Assembly (NCBI RefSeq): GCF_017306545.1
Contig: NZ_JAFKID010000009.1
Span: forward strand, 62,001-126,000
Length of the DNA: 64,000 nt
Direction: 5' to 3'
DNA from: Mesorhizobium sp.
GTDB taxonomy: Bacteria; Pseudomonadota; Alphaproteobacteria; Rhizobiales; Rhizobiaceae
Shown here: in pieces, positions 56,570 through 64,000 of the stretch
How positions within the stretch are numbered: the stretch's first letter is position 1
Layout: the number at the start of each line of letters is the position of its first letter
Program-made: the position numbers and the translations under genes
Notes under the pieces: model-generated
Databases searched by the model: none
Told to the model about the DNA's origin: nothing
Seen by the model: the letters and a program-made list of their open reading frames with translations, nothing else

Positions 56570-57424
56570 TCAGGATTTCATTGCGTTGATGAGCTGCCGG
56601 ATGGCAGTCACGTCGATGCCTGCATCACGCGCGGCGGGTTTGCGGCTTGCATCGCGCGGGGCCGCCGAAACGCCCATCTCTGTCAGCAGTTCAGAGCGTT
56701 TGTCTCGGGTGAAACCGGCTCGTGCGAGCGCGGCTTCCGTCTGCCGGCGAGCCATCAGCCCCCGGTCCATGTTCTTTGCATCGCCTTCCGGCTGCTCGAT
56801 CCCGTCATCGACGACATCGGCGAAGCCCTTCTCGACCGCCTCAGACGGCCCCATGAAGGTCTCGGCATCCATCAGTTTTTCGACATCGGCACGCTTCATG
56901 CCGGTGCGAGCCTCGTAGATATCGACGATCGCGCTGTCGAATCCATCGAACAGATCGGCCGCTTCGCGCATGTCGTGGCGGTTTCCGATCACCACGCCCC
57001 AGGCATTGTGCACCATCATGAATGTGCCGAGTCCCATGCGGATTTCGTCACCCGCCATGGCGATGATGGATGCAGCCGACGCCGCCCAACCCAGCACCTC
57101 GACCGTGACTTTCGCCTTGTGGGCGCGCAGCAGGTTGTAGATCGCGATGCCCTCGAACATGTCGCCGCCGGGCGAATTGATCTTGACCGTCACGTCCTTG
57201 TCGCCGATCGACCGCAGCGCGGCCGAGACGCGCTTCGCCGTCACGCCGCCGCCGGTCCACCAGTCCTCGCCGATCACCTCGAACATGGTGATGGTGCTGT
57301 CGTCCGACTTGTCGGCCGCGAGCGGCGTTTCCGCCCACTTCGCCAGCACGTCCGACGGCGCGTCCCACTGGAAGTTCTGCGGACGCTGAAACGTCTTCGC
57401 CTCAGGCAGCTTGCGAAGGCTCAT
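56570..57424 (-). CDS. ClpP-type prohead protease
   Basis: A 284-residue S14 (ClpP-fold) protease. VTVKINSPGGDMFEGIAIYN is the oxyanion region, WAASAASIIAMAGDEI contains the nucleophile Ser, and FMMVHNAWGVVIGN has the catalytic His. In phages of this type it cleaves the capsid delta domain, working as protease and partly as scaffold. Three in-frame ATGs (57433, 57430, 57424) follow AAAGG; 57424 has the best spacing. It overlaps the portal stop. Confidence 0.88.
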   Translation of the reverse strand: MSLRKLPEAKTFQRPQNFQWDAPSDVLAKWAETPLAADKSDDSTITMFEVIGEDWWTGGGVTAKRVSAALRSIGDKDVTVKINSPGGDMFEGIAIYNLLRAHKAKVTVEVLGWAASAASIIAMAGDEIRMGLGTFMMVHNAWGVVIGNRHDMREAADLFDGFDSAIVDIYEARTGMKRADVEKLMDAETFMGPSEAVEKGFADVVDDGIEQPEGDAKNMDRGLMARRQTEAALARAGFTRDKRSELLTEMGVSAAPRDASRKPAARDAGIDVTAIRQLINAMKS

Positions 57425-58682
57425 CGCCATCATCCTTTTCGGGCTTGTCGCCGCCGGCCGTGTTCGGCGGATCGTAATACTGGCCGCCCTCGCCATCTTC
57501 GCGAGGATTCATGTCTTCCAGCGCGCGCACTTCATCGGGGCTGTAGACACCCCACTGCAGGGCTTTCACATAGGCTTCCCAGCGGGCCTTGATGTCACCG
57601 CGCACCAATGCCGCGCGGTTGAAGCGGGCATAGACATTCGCCTCATCGCCGATCAGGTCGCGATTGATCGTCTCTTCCCAGATCGTCAAATCGTCTTCGG
57701 CCGAGAAGGTGATGAAGCCCTGCGTCTGCGACTCGATGCCCGTTCCCCAGGATGTGTTCTTCTCGGTGTCGCCGATCATGTGCGGCGGGACGCCGAGGAA
57801 CATGGCGATATCGGTGCGCGAGAATTTGCGACTCTCGATCCACTGCGCATCCTCGGCCGTCATGGCGAGCGGCGAAACCGACATCCCCTCCTCGAGGATC
57901 AAAGCCTTGCCTTCGCTCTCGCCGCCGGCCCGATAGTCATCCAGGCTCGCCCGCAGAAACTCCAGCCCTTCCTTGCCGAGCTTGCCTGGGTGCGTCAGGA
58001 CGTTGGAAACGCGGGCGCCATTCTTGAAGACCGTCGCGCCGTGTCCTTCCTGCGCCAGCGACAGGCCGATAGTCTCCCGCGCATAGGTGATCGCGGAAAC
58101 GCCGTGAACGCCGTCGAGCGTCAGGCCGACGAGGTGGAACACCTCCGACTGCTTCAGTTCGATCCGGCGGCCATCCTTGCGGGTGTAGGTGTAGACCAGC
58201 GACAGGTCGTCATTCTGCTTGCACTCGACACGATCCGGGTTGAGCGGGATCATCTCCAGCGGCAGGCCGCGCGACCGCACGATCATCGCATAAGCATTTC
58301 CGCGCAGGATCAGGTGCGCCTGCATCATCCGCTTGAACTGCGCCGGCGTCTGCCACCGGTTCGGCTTGCGGCGCAGCAGCGTCCACGCCGGATGGTCGGT
58401 GGCGTCTTCCCGCGTCCTGTCGTCCAACCGGCGCTTGATGTGGAGCGGCATGTTCGCCACCACGCCGCAGCGAACCCGGACGCAGGCATAGACTGCCGCA
58501 ACGCGCATCGCCGTGTTCGGTGTCACCGTCGCGCCGGACGCCGTCACATTGCCGGTGCGAAGTGCTTCTTCCAGTTCCTGCGGCGTGGTGATGACGACAC
58601 CGCCGCCTGCCTGCTGGATCGCCGCGCGCGGCTCAGGGGATCGGGAAGCGCCGCCCCCGAAGATGCGTGTCCAAAGGCTCAT
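57402..58682 (-). CDS. Phage portal protein, HK97 family
   Basis: A 426-residue HK97-family portal. VYACVRVRCGVVANMPLHIK, DHPAWTLLRRKPNRWQTPAQ and LILRGNAYAMIVRSRG are family blocks, and PPHMIGDTEKNTSWGTGIES is near the end. Twelve copies form the ring through which DNA enters. It lies between the large terminase and protease genes, the standard order, and overlaps the protease start. Confidence 0.92.
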   Translation of the reverse strand: MSLWTRIFGGGASRSPEPRAAIQQAGGGVVITTPQELEEALRTGNVTASGATVTPNTAMRVAAVYACVRVRCGVVANMPLHIKRRLDDRTREDATDHPAWTLLRRKPNRWQTPAQFKRMMQAHLILRGNAYAMIVRSRGLPLEMIPLNPDRVECKQNDDLSLVYTYTRKDGRRIELKQSEVFHLVGLTLDGVHGVSAITYARETIGLSLAQEGHGATVFKNGARVSNVLTHPGKLGKEGLEFLRASLDDYRAGGESEGKALILEEGMSVSPLAMTAEDAQWIESRKFSRTDIAMFLGVPPHMIGDTEKNTSWGTGIESQTQGFITFSAEDDLTIWEETINRDLIGDEANVYARFNRAALVRGDIKARWEAYVKALQWGVYSPDEVRALEDMNPREDGEGGQYYDPPNTAGGDKPEKDDGDEPSQAA

Positions 58683-58692
58683 TCGAATTCCT

Positions 58693-60393
58693 TCAGGCGA
58701 CGAGGAGGCCGCGCGCGCGATAGATGGAATTCCCGTAGGCTTCCGGATTCCAGCTCATCAGGATCGCCGCGCAGAGCATGGCGATGACGGGATCGATCTT
58801 GGCGCGGCCGGCGGCCTGCTTGGTCGCCATGTTGCCGTTGCCCTTGACCTCGATCTTCACGTTGCCGACCGACCAGGACATCAATCCCGATCCGTCATGG
58901 CTGATCGTGTCGTCGGACAGTTTGTGCTCCAGCCCCCACAATGCCGGCGACAGCGCCGGCCCCTGGCGGAGGCGATGAAGCATCGCGCCGTCGATCCCTT
59001 CCAGCGCCAGAGCGTCGACGAAGGCGGCGATGTTGTTCGGGTCGAAGCCGACCGCGTTCTTTTCCGGCAGCAGGCCGGCGTCGCGCAGCCTGGCGGCGAT
59101 GGCCGCTATGCGGGTGACGTACTCCGAAACCTCGCAGAACGTCAGCGACCCTTCCGCCTCGAAATCCTTGAGCTGCGCGGCGATTTCCTTTCGCCTCTCC
59201 AGCACCTTCGGGTGCGCGAAGGCATGACACCAGACCAGCCAGCGGCGCGTTACCTTCTCCCGGCCGACGACGCAGACGCCGAAGAGATCGTCCAGCCCGC
59301 CGCCGTCGGCGCCGACCACCGCGACCTCGGAACGCTCGATCAGCGATTCCAGCGTCAGCGTCGGGTCCGCGCGAAGATCCCAGAATTCGGCGCCGCGCCA
59401 GGCGTCGTCGCCGATACCGACACCGATCTCGATGTTGAGATGCTGGCTGGCCCAGATTTGCTCGGCCTGCGCGGTAGCGCGACCGTTGTTTTCGTAGTCG
59501 GCAATCAGCCGCGCCTCGTCGATCGACCGACCGATATTCGGCAAAAGGAGCCGCCACTTGTCCTGGTCGCGCCAGAAGTCCTGGTCTTTCTGCAGGTCAG
59601 CCGGGAATTCGTACAGGACCGGCAGCATGATCGGCGATGCGCCGCCCTGCCCGTCCCTGATCTTGCGGGCCTTGATCAGTTCCGTGCGCCAGATGCCGGC
59701 CGGCGCTTCGTCCGATTGCGTCGTGATCATCAGGACCTGGCCGCCCTGCTTGGTGATGCCACCGCCCCGAATCTGCTGCATGACGGCCGCCGCCTTTGCC
59801 TTCTTGCCGAGCTCATGCACTTCGTCGATGATGGTCAGCACCGGAATTTCGCCGGTAACGATCGACGTGTCGAAACTCTTTACGTTCAACTGGGTGCCGG
59901 TCTTGCGCCGCGTGATCGACTTCAGGTGATCCTGCACCAAGAAGATTGACTTCAGCCGCTCATCGAGGCGGATCATGCCCTGAGCCTGGTCGAAGCACCG
60001 CTCCGAGATGTTCTGGCTCGGCGCCACGATCAGCATCTGCCGGTTGGGCGCTTCCTCCATGAACAGGGCGGTCAGGCCGAGCGCCGCGACATAGGTGGTC
60101 TTCGAATTCTTCTTCGGGACCATGCAAAGCAGTTCCCAGACGAGCCGCTGGCGGGTCACAGGATCCTCGCTCGCCAGGAAGGCGCAAAGGATCTCGCGGA
60201 ACCAGTCGCCGCAGGCCTCCTCCAGCGCCGGCGTGCCGGGAACGTCCGGCAGGCGCAGCCGATTGAAGAATGCCACCGCCTTCGCCGCCTTTGCCGCATT
60301 GACCGGCACGTCGGCCATCGGCATCTCACCCGCCTGGATGCGCTCCCACCAGTCGGGACACGCGAAGCGCGGCAAGGCGTCAGTGCGTGACAT
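58693..60393 (-). CDS. Terminase large subunit
   Basis: A 566-residue TerL. Walker A-like VPKKNSKT (~92), Walker B LTIIDEVHEL (~184) and the nuclease segment VVGADGGGLDD (~360) are visible. It is the ATP motor and nuclease that cuts and packages the genome. The ATG at 60393 overlaps the small-terminase gene by 14 bp; a reading from 60414 would start with a short basic tail. Confidence 0.94.
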   Translation of the reverse strand: MSRTDALPRFACPDWWERIQAGEMPMADVPVNAAKAAKAVAFFNRLRLPDVPGTPALEEACGDWFREILCAFLASEDPVTRQRLVWELLCMVPKKNSKTTYVAALGLTALFMEEAPNRQMLIVAPSQNISERCFDQAQGMIRLDERLKSIFLVQDHLKSITRRKTGTQLNVKSFDTSIVTGEIPVLTIIDEVHELGKKAKAAAVMQQIRGGGITKQGGQVLMITTQSDEAPAGIWRTELIKARKIRDGQGGASPIMLPVLYEFPADLQKDQDFWRDQDKWRLLLPNIGRSIDEARLIADYENNGRATAQAEQIWASQHLNIEIGVGIGDDAWRGAEFWDLRADPTLTLESLIERSEVAVVGADGGGLDDLFGVCVVGREKVTRRWLVWCHAFAHPKVLERRKEIAAQLKDFEAEGSLTFCEVSEYVTRIAAIAARLRDAGLLPEKNAVGFDPNNIAAFVDALALEGIDGAMLHRLRQGPALSPALWGLEHKLSDDTISHDGSGLMSWSVGNVKIEVKGNGNMATKQAAGRAKIDPVIAMLCAAILMSWNPEAYGNSIYRARGLLVA

Positions 60394-60856
60394 TCTGCGC
60401 CGCCTCGTTATCAAGCTCGGCCATCAGGTCGGCATCCGCCGCAGCCGCGCGCAGTTCGTCGACCACCTTCTTGCCAGGCTTCTCCGTCGGGGCGTTCGAT
60501 CCCTTGCCGCCCATGTCCGCCTCGATTTGCATGCGGTCGTTCTTCTCGATCATCGCGCCGAGCTCCTTGAGCGCGGTGATGTTGCCGGCGTTCGCCTGCT
60601 CCATCGCGATCTCGAATCGCCGAGCCTCCAGCCGGTCGCGCATCGCGTCCCGTTGCTTCAACTCGGCTCTAAAATACCGCTTCACCGTCGCCGGCGAGAT
60701 GCCGACACCGTTGGCGATCCGCGAGATCGACCAGCCGAGCGCCAGCAAAAGCTTGATTTTGTTCCGGTCTTTTTCCGTCGCCTCGTAAGGAGGCCGCCCG
60801 CGCTTGCCCAAGCCCTCACGAACGGGATGACCGAACAGGTCCAAAATCTGTTCCAT
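60380..60856 (-). CDS. Terminase small subunit
   Basis: A 158-residue protein with an N-terminal helix-turn-helix (GWSISRIANGVGISPATVKRYF) and a long helical remainder, as in small terminase subunits that recognise the packaging site. It directly precedes and overlaps the large subunit. The upstream region to the HNH gene may hold the packaging site. Confidence 0.8.
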   Translation of the reverse strand: MEQILDLFGHPVREGLGKRGRPPYEATEKDRNKIKLLLALGWSISRIANGVGISPATVKRYFRAELKQRDAMRDRLEARRFEIAMEQANAGNITALKELGAMIEKNDRMQIEADMGGKGSNAPTEKPGKKVVDELRAAAADADLMAELDNEAAQNVTH

Positions 60857-61017
60857 CGAATAAAAAATCCGCAGATGAGGGGGGGAGCGGGTCTAGGGCC
60901 GAAGGGGGTCCAGACTTTCGACCCACCCCCTCCCCGGCTGCTTGTGCAGCAAGGTCGCCGTTGTCACGGCTCGGGAAGGTTGGTGTGATCTACTGCCCCG
61001 GTTGCCACCGCTGTTGC
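60857..61017. other. Intergenic region between HNH and terS, possible cos/pac site
   Basis: 161 bp with no gene. It has runs of G (GGGGGGG near 60880) facing C-rich sequence (CCACCCCCTCCCC near 60925-60940), giving imperfect inverted repeats around GGGTC/GACCC. The HNH - cos - terS order is common in cos-packaging phages with an HNH enzyme. No cohesive-end sequence can be defined from this alone. Confidence 0.3.
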
Positions 61018-61347
61018 TCAGTCCCAGCATCCGCGCGTGTGCAGGCTCGCCTGCTCCTCGCGCTGCACGTCGCTGTCATGGACCGACTTGGCGATGGTCT
61101 CAATGTTCTCCGGGTCCCAGAACAGGTCCGGGTCGCCGCGATGCGGGCGCTTGTGGTTGGCAACGGGACTGTTCGGCGCCGGATGCTTGCCGAGGCACAG
61201 CACCCCGGTGCGCTGGCAGACATACAGATCGCGCAGGTGCACGGACTGCTTAAGCTTCTGCCAGCGCGCGGTCTTGTACCATGCGCGCCAAGGCTGCGTC
61301 GCGTCGCGCTGCCGCGACCGCTGCTGTTCGTTCGATTGTCGGGACAT
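61018..61347 (-). CDS. HNH endonuclease next to terminase
   Basis: A 109-residue HNH nuclease. SPVANHKRPHRGDPDLFWDP and the following VHDSDVQREE give the His-Asn-His layout. The usual second CxxC zinc pair of this group (CKPCHDS) reads AKSVHDS here, so the zinc site appears lost. Such enzymes adjacent to terminase assist genome cleavage during packaging in characterised phages. It lies between the NusG-like gene and terS. Confidence 0.85.
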   Translation of the reverse strand: MSRQSNEQQRSRQRDATQPWRAWYKTARWQKLKQSVHLRDLYVCQRTGVLCLGKHPAPNSPVANHKRPHRGDPDLFWDPENIETIAKSVHDSDVQREEQASLHTRGCWD

Positions 61348-61453
61348 AGCTTCCGCACTGGCCCTGAGTCGATCACCTCGATTGGCGGTGTCAGGGCAGG
61401 ACGAGGCGTCGTTCTCGAATGGCGACTATGCTTCTCGACCTTGGGCGGATTCG

Positions 61454-62077
61454 CTAAGCCAGCTTTTCGAGATCGTCAATACCGCATCGCGTCGACACCT
61501 CGCGCCCGAACAGCATGGTGCTGATCAATGCCTCACGCTTTTCCGCGTCGATCTCGATGACCGTGCCACGCAGCTCTGCCATCATGCCGAGCGGATGCAG
61601 CACCGTGTCACCAAGCATCAGGCCGGTTGCCTGCTCCACCGGGCAGGACACCGATTCCCCAAGCATCGCCATGATGTTAGCCATCTCGCCGCTGAGCACG
61701 GGCACAGGCGTTTCGCCATCGCCGAGCAGGCAGTCGACACCGTCGAAACTCATGACGCCGAGCCATGCGCTGGCCGCGATGACGGTGCGTACGAAGACGT
61801 AGTTTCCGAGCGCGGGCATTTCCACAGAAAATCGCTTCATCGAGCGCGGATGCCGCTTCCAGATGCGCCGCATCGGGCAAACCGCCTCGATCCCGGCTGC
61901 TCGAAGTTCGCCTGCGACCGAATCAGCAGGCCAGTTCGTCCGCGCCACATACCAGGCCATCCGGGCATCGCGGGCCGCCGCCTCGCCGCGCAGCCAGTTC
62001 ACCAGTTCCGCCTTCGCGCGGGCACGCCGCAGAGCCTCAACCTCGCGCTCGCTGATCTCCGGCTTGACCGCCATCAT
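61454..62077 (-). CDS. NusG/RfaH-like transcription factor
   Basis: A 207-residue protein. After a helical N-terminus, AWYVARTNWPADSVAGELRA (~41-60) starts a NusG N-terminal domain with RIWKRHPRSMKRFSVEMPAL and NYVFVRTV. The C-terminal LGDTVLHPLG...GTVIEIDAEKREALIS matches a KOW domain. NusG paralogues bind RNA polymerase and prevent pausing or termination. In this phage it would allow transcription of the ~22-kb leftward operon. ATG at 62077 overlaps the previous stop (ATGA). Confidence 0.85.
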   Translation of the reverse strand: MMAVKPEISEREVEALRRARAKAELVNWLRGEAAARDARMAWYVARTNWPADSVAGELRAAGIEAVCPMRRIWKRHPRSMKRFSVEMPALGNYVFVRTVIAASAWLGVMSFDGVDCLLGDGETPVPVLSGEMANIMAMLGESVSCPVEQATGLMLGDTVLHPLGMMAELRGTVIEIDAEKREALISTMLFGREVSTRCGIDDLEKLA

Positions 62078-63174
62078 TCCGCCGCCTCATTGACCGGCTC
62101 GCTATGCGAGCGCACCGCCGCCTCGAATTCGCTCAACCGCTCCGGCCCGCCGGCCGGGAAGTAGATCACGCGCTGCTCGCCGGGATCCGGCAGCCACGGC
62201 CAGCCCCGCCGCTCGAACTCCGCGCGCCACGCCTCGAACATCGCGGTGCCGACCGGAACCGCCTCCATCGCCGGCTTCAGGCCGTGCCACCGCTCGCCGA
62301 ACCGATGGCCTCGACCAAGGCGGGCCTGCCGGTAGAGCGTGTCGACCGGCTGGACGTTGCCGGTGGCGAGACTGCCGACGATAAACGCGCTCCAAACCGG
62401 CCCGAAGGGCGGAGCATAGTCGTCAACGGTAACAGGCTGCGCCTCTGGCGGCGGGAGCCGTTCCCACCGCTTCTCACCGAGATATTTCCCGAACGAGCAT
62501 AGCGTCTTGCGCCCTCCGGCTTTGCCGGCCGAGGTGGCATAGTCCGCCTGTCGTTCTATCGCCGCCGCTCGCTCCGGCTGGGACAGCCTGGCCCACGCCA
62601 GCCGGGCAGCCGGTTCTGAGTCGTCCAGATAGGTCGGCCAAGCGGCGAAGGCTCGGCGGAAGGCCCGTTCCCCCAATTCCCGATCTTCCGGCCCGCGCGG
62701 CAGCGCTCTCTCTCCCGTTTCTGAATCGGTCGTTCTGAAAGGGTCGTTCTTAGGTGCCGGTTCTGGACCGGCAGGGGGTGCCGGTTCTGGACCGGCAGGG
62801 GGTGCCGGTATATCGGCAGGGGTGCCGACTGGTCGGCAGGGGTCAGCCGCCTCGGTTTCCTCCACCGAAACGCTTGCCGGATCAGGGTGTTTCGGGTCGA
62901 GAATAACGCGATAGACATGCGGGCTGTCGCGGCCGTTGTCGCTCTCCTGCACATAGCGCTCCAGGTAGCCCGCCTTTACCAGACGCTCGATCGCCTCGAA
63001 GACCGTTGAGCGTGCGCAGCCCATTTCATCGGCCATCTTGACCTGGCTCTTGCGGCACCAGCCGAGGTCGTCGGTATGGCGGCCGAGGACGCACAGAACC
63101 TGCAGGTCGCGTGGTTTCAGCGCCGGGTCAGTCGCGGCGCGCGCCGGAATGATTGAAAGTCTCGGCCCAGTCAC
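62074..63174 (-). CDS. Winged-helix phage protein, replication-initiator-like
   Basis: A 366-residue protein with an N-terminal winged helix (LKPRDLQVLCVLGRHTDDLG, CRKSQVKMADEMGCARSTVF, AIERLVKAGYLERY), a proline-rich linker encoded by tandem repeats, and a C-terminal domain with WARLSQPERAAAIERQ and KYLGEKRWERLP. The helix-turn-helix plus long C-terminus is seen in many phage replication or regulatory proteins. The start is a GTG at 63174 overlapping the preceding TGA, with GGAGG 9 nt upstream; ATG 63192 is an alternative. Confidence 0.75.
   Translation of the reverse strand: MTGPRLSIIPARAATDPALKPRDLQVLCVLGRHTDDLGWCRKSQVKMADEMGCARSTVFEAIERLVKAGYLERYVQESDNGRDSPHVYRVILDPKHPDPASVSVEETEAADPCRPVGTPADIPAPPAGPEPAPPAGPEPAPKNDPFRTTDSETGERALPRGPEDRELGERAFRRAFAAWPTYLDDSEPAARLAWARLSQPERAAAIERQADYATSAGKAGGRKTLCSFGKYLGEKRWERLPPPEAQPVTVDDYAPPFGPVWSAFIVGSLATGNVQPVDTLYRQARLGRGHRFGERWHGLKPAMEAVPVGTAMFEAWRAEFERRGWPWLPDPGEQRVIYFPAGGPERLSEFEAAVRSHSEPVNEAAE
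62753..62841. repeat. Tandem repeat in the linker of the winged-helix gene
   Basis: Two exact 24-bp units (62753-62776 and 62777-62800) followed by two degenerate ~21-bp units. They encode a proline-rich linker (PAPPAGPE repeats). Confidence 0.8.
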
Positions 63175-63578
63175 CGCCCCGCCCTCCGCCATGCCTCGAA
63201 CTCGCCGCGCAGCGCCTCCAGGAAGGCGCGGAATGCCGGCTCCTCGCACTTCATGGCGCACTCGGCGGCGAAATCCTTCGGCGAGTCCTGCCGCGGCGTC
63301 TCATTGCGCTCCGGCGGTTTCAGCCGGGCAATAGCCCGGTCGACGAGGCCGAGCAGGAACTGCATGTTCTCGGGCGCGGCGACGACAAAGGCGATTTCCG
63401 CCTCGCTGGCGCCGGCATCGAAGCGCAGCACCGGCGAAAGCTCGCCCATCGGCCCCAGCGCCTCGACGAAACAGCCGGCGTCGTCGGTGCGGCCGTCATG
63501 CACACGCGCCCAGGACGCCGGCGCGATGGCCGTGAGCTGGTCGCGGACGCGCGCGAGACGGGCGGCCTCGGAAATCAT
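63171..63578 (-). CDS. Hypothetical phage protein
   Basis: A 135-residue protein (MISEAARLARVRDQLTAIAP...). It is soluble, mixed alpha/beta, and ends with a helix rich in Glu and Arg (FRAFLEALRGEFEAWRR). A similar small protein (ASWARVHDG, EIAFVVAAPENMQFLLGLVD) is recalled next to replication genes in other rhizobial prophages. It overlaps both neighbours (ATGA at 63575, GTGA at 63171), so it is part of the coupled operon. Confidence 0.65.
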   Translation of the reverse strand: MISEAARLARVRDQLTAIAPASWARVHDGRTDDAGCFVEALGPMGELSPVLRFDAGASEAEIAFVVAAPENMQFLLGLVDRAIARLKPPERNETPRQDSPKDFAAECAMKCEEPAFRAFLEALRGEFEAWRRAGR

Positions 63579-64000
63579 TCCGCGGCCTCCATCGCGCGCG
63601 CCAGATGGCCGCAGTTCGCGCCGGCCAGCGCCATCGCCACATAGGGGGAGACGCTGTTGCCGCAGCACGAAATCTGCGCGTCCTTCGGCAGCGGCCTGCC
63701 GTTGAACTCCAGGTCGATGATGTAGTCGGGCGGAAAGCCCTGTGCGGAGAACAGCTCGCGCGGGGTCAGCATGCGCATGCCGATGTCGACGATGGTGAAC
63801 GTCTCGCCGTCGATATCGACGGTGACGAACTCGCGCTCGTCCCAGAAGCCGTGCGCGCGCATAAAGTCCGCCACCTCGCGGGCGCGGGCGATCTGCGCCT
63901 CGGAAAGCCGCTCGGGCACAAGCTCGCCCCTCGACATAGCCGAAGCGGTCCTTGACCGTGACGGTATGCGATGGCTCGTCGAGGCGGGCGCCGTCGCCTG
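63575..64000 (-). pseudogene. C5-cytosine DNA methyltransferase, C-terminal part, frameshifted
   Basis: The downstream frame (63575-63937) encodes motifs IX-X of a phage cytosine-C5 methyltransferase: GMRMLTPRELFSAQGFPPDY and ISCCGNSVSPYVA. Upstream, the other frame reads DEPSHTVTVKDRFGYVEG, the normal preceding segment. The two are joined if one base is removed from GGGG near 63927-63930. The N-terminal catalytic part is outside the window. It could be a disrupted gene, a sequencing error in a G run, or a phase-variable enzyme. Confidence 0.75.

Larger units (their letters stand above)
33395..64000. mobile_element. Prophage (siphovirus-type), one end in window
   Basis: From just after tRNA-Arg to the window edge nearly every gene is phage-like: accessory and regulatory genes on the plus strand, then a leftward late operon with terminase, portal, protease, HK97-type capsid, tail tube, frameshifted tail chaperones, tape measure, tail tip and lysis genes. 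The long tape measure and tail tube with no sheath indicate a siphovirus. No integrase, excisionase or repressor of the usual kind is seen, so the other end lies to the right. The 3' end of the tRNA is the inferred att site; the second att copy is outside the window. Confidence 0.9.

Noticed and set aside
54689-57592. 967-codon plus-strand open frame opposite capsid, connector and protease genes
   Set aside because: High-GC shadow of genuine genes; repetitive Arg/Gly/Val/Ala/Asp translation matches no family and the minus-strand genes are certain.
33395-64000. CRISPR arrays, insertion sequences, integrase
   Set aside because: No regularly spaced repeats, transposase or integrase were found in the window; the integrase is presumed to lie beyond the right edge.

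Overview
The window is high-GC alphaproteobacterial DNA, most likely from a Rhizobiales genome of the Mesorhizobium/Phyllobacteriaceae type. The evidence is the trpF-trpB-trpA-accD-folC order, the infC/rpmI-rplT-pheS-pheT block, dnaK-dnaJ followed by pmtA and pyrF, and DUF2852/DUF1330 genes with rhizobial-looking proteins. No species can be assigned from the sequence alone.

The left half (1-33394) is chromosomal backbone. On the minus strand lie tryptophan synthesis genes (trpF, trpB, trpA) leading into accD and folC. A ParE-type toxin-antitoxin pair sits between trpB and trpA, and the toxin frame runs without a stop into trpA. Next come a YgjP-type metallopeptidase, a DUF2852 membrane protein, a benE transporter broken by an amber codon, and an alpha/beta hydrolase. 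The plus strand then carries infC (AUU start), a membrane methyltransferase, rpmI-rplT, pheS, three small inserted genes, and pheT. After assorted oxidoreductases come dnaK and dnaJ, split by an AAA ATPase that looks acquired, then pmtA, an FMN reductase, pyrF and a DUF1330 gene. A small surface-polysaccharide-like group (acyltransferase, polysaccharide deacetylase, ATP-grasp ligase) precedes tRNA-Arg(CCG).

The right half (33395-64000) is one end of a tailed, HK97-fold siphovirus-type prophage whose other end, including any integrase, lies beyond the window. Next to the tRNA is a plus-strand accessory region of small unknown proteins. It is driven by two exact copies of an 87-bp promoter-operator-leader-RBS cassette, with an XRE-like regulator encoded between them. 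From 38.7 kb to the window edge the minus strand is a nearly continuous late operon read leftwards: DNA methyltransferase (frameshifted), unknown gene, HTH/replication-like gene, NusG-like factor, HNH endonuclease, small and large terminase, portal, ClpP-type protease, major capsid protein, connectors, tail tube, frameshifting tail chaperones, tape measure, tail tip proteins, an SGNH-hydrolase tail protein, endolysin, nested spanins, a 25-residue membrane peptide and a DUF1515 membrane protein. It ends at an intrinsic terminator. One plus-strand moron gene (secreted protein) interrupts it.

The observations most worth following up are the duplicated operator cassette and the uncharacterised operon it controls, the ParE-TrpA read-through frame, the tail-chaperone -1 frameshift site, the capsid protein with a signal-peptide-like N-terminus, the phage NusG homologue, and the moron gene.
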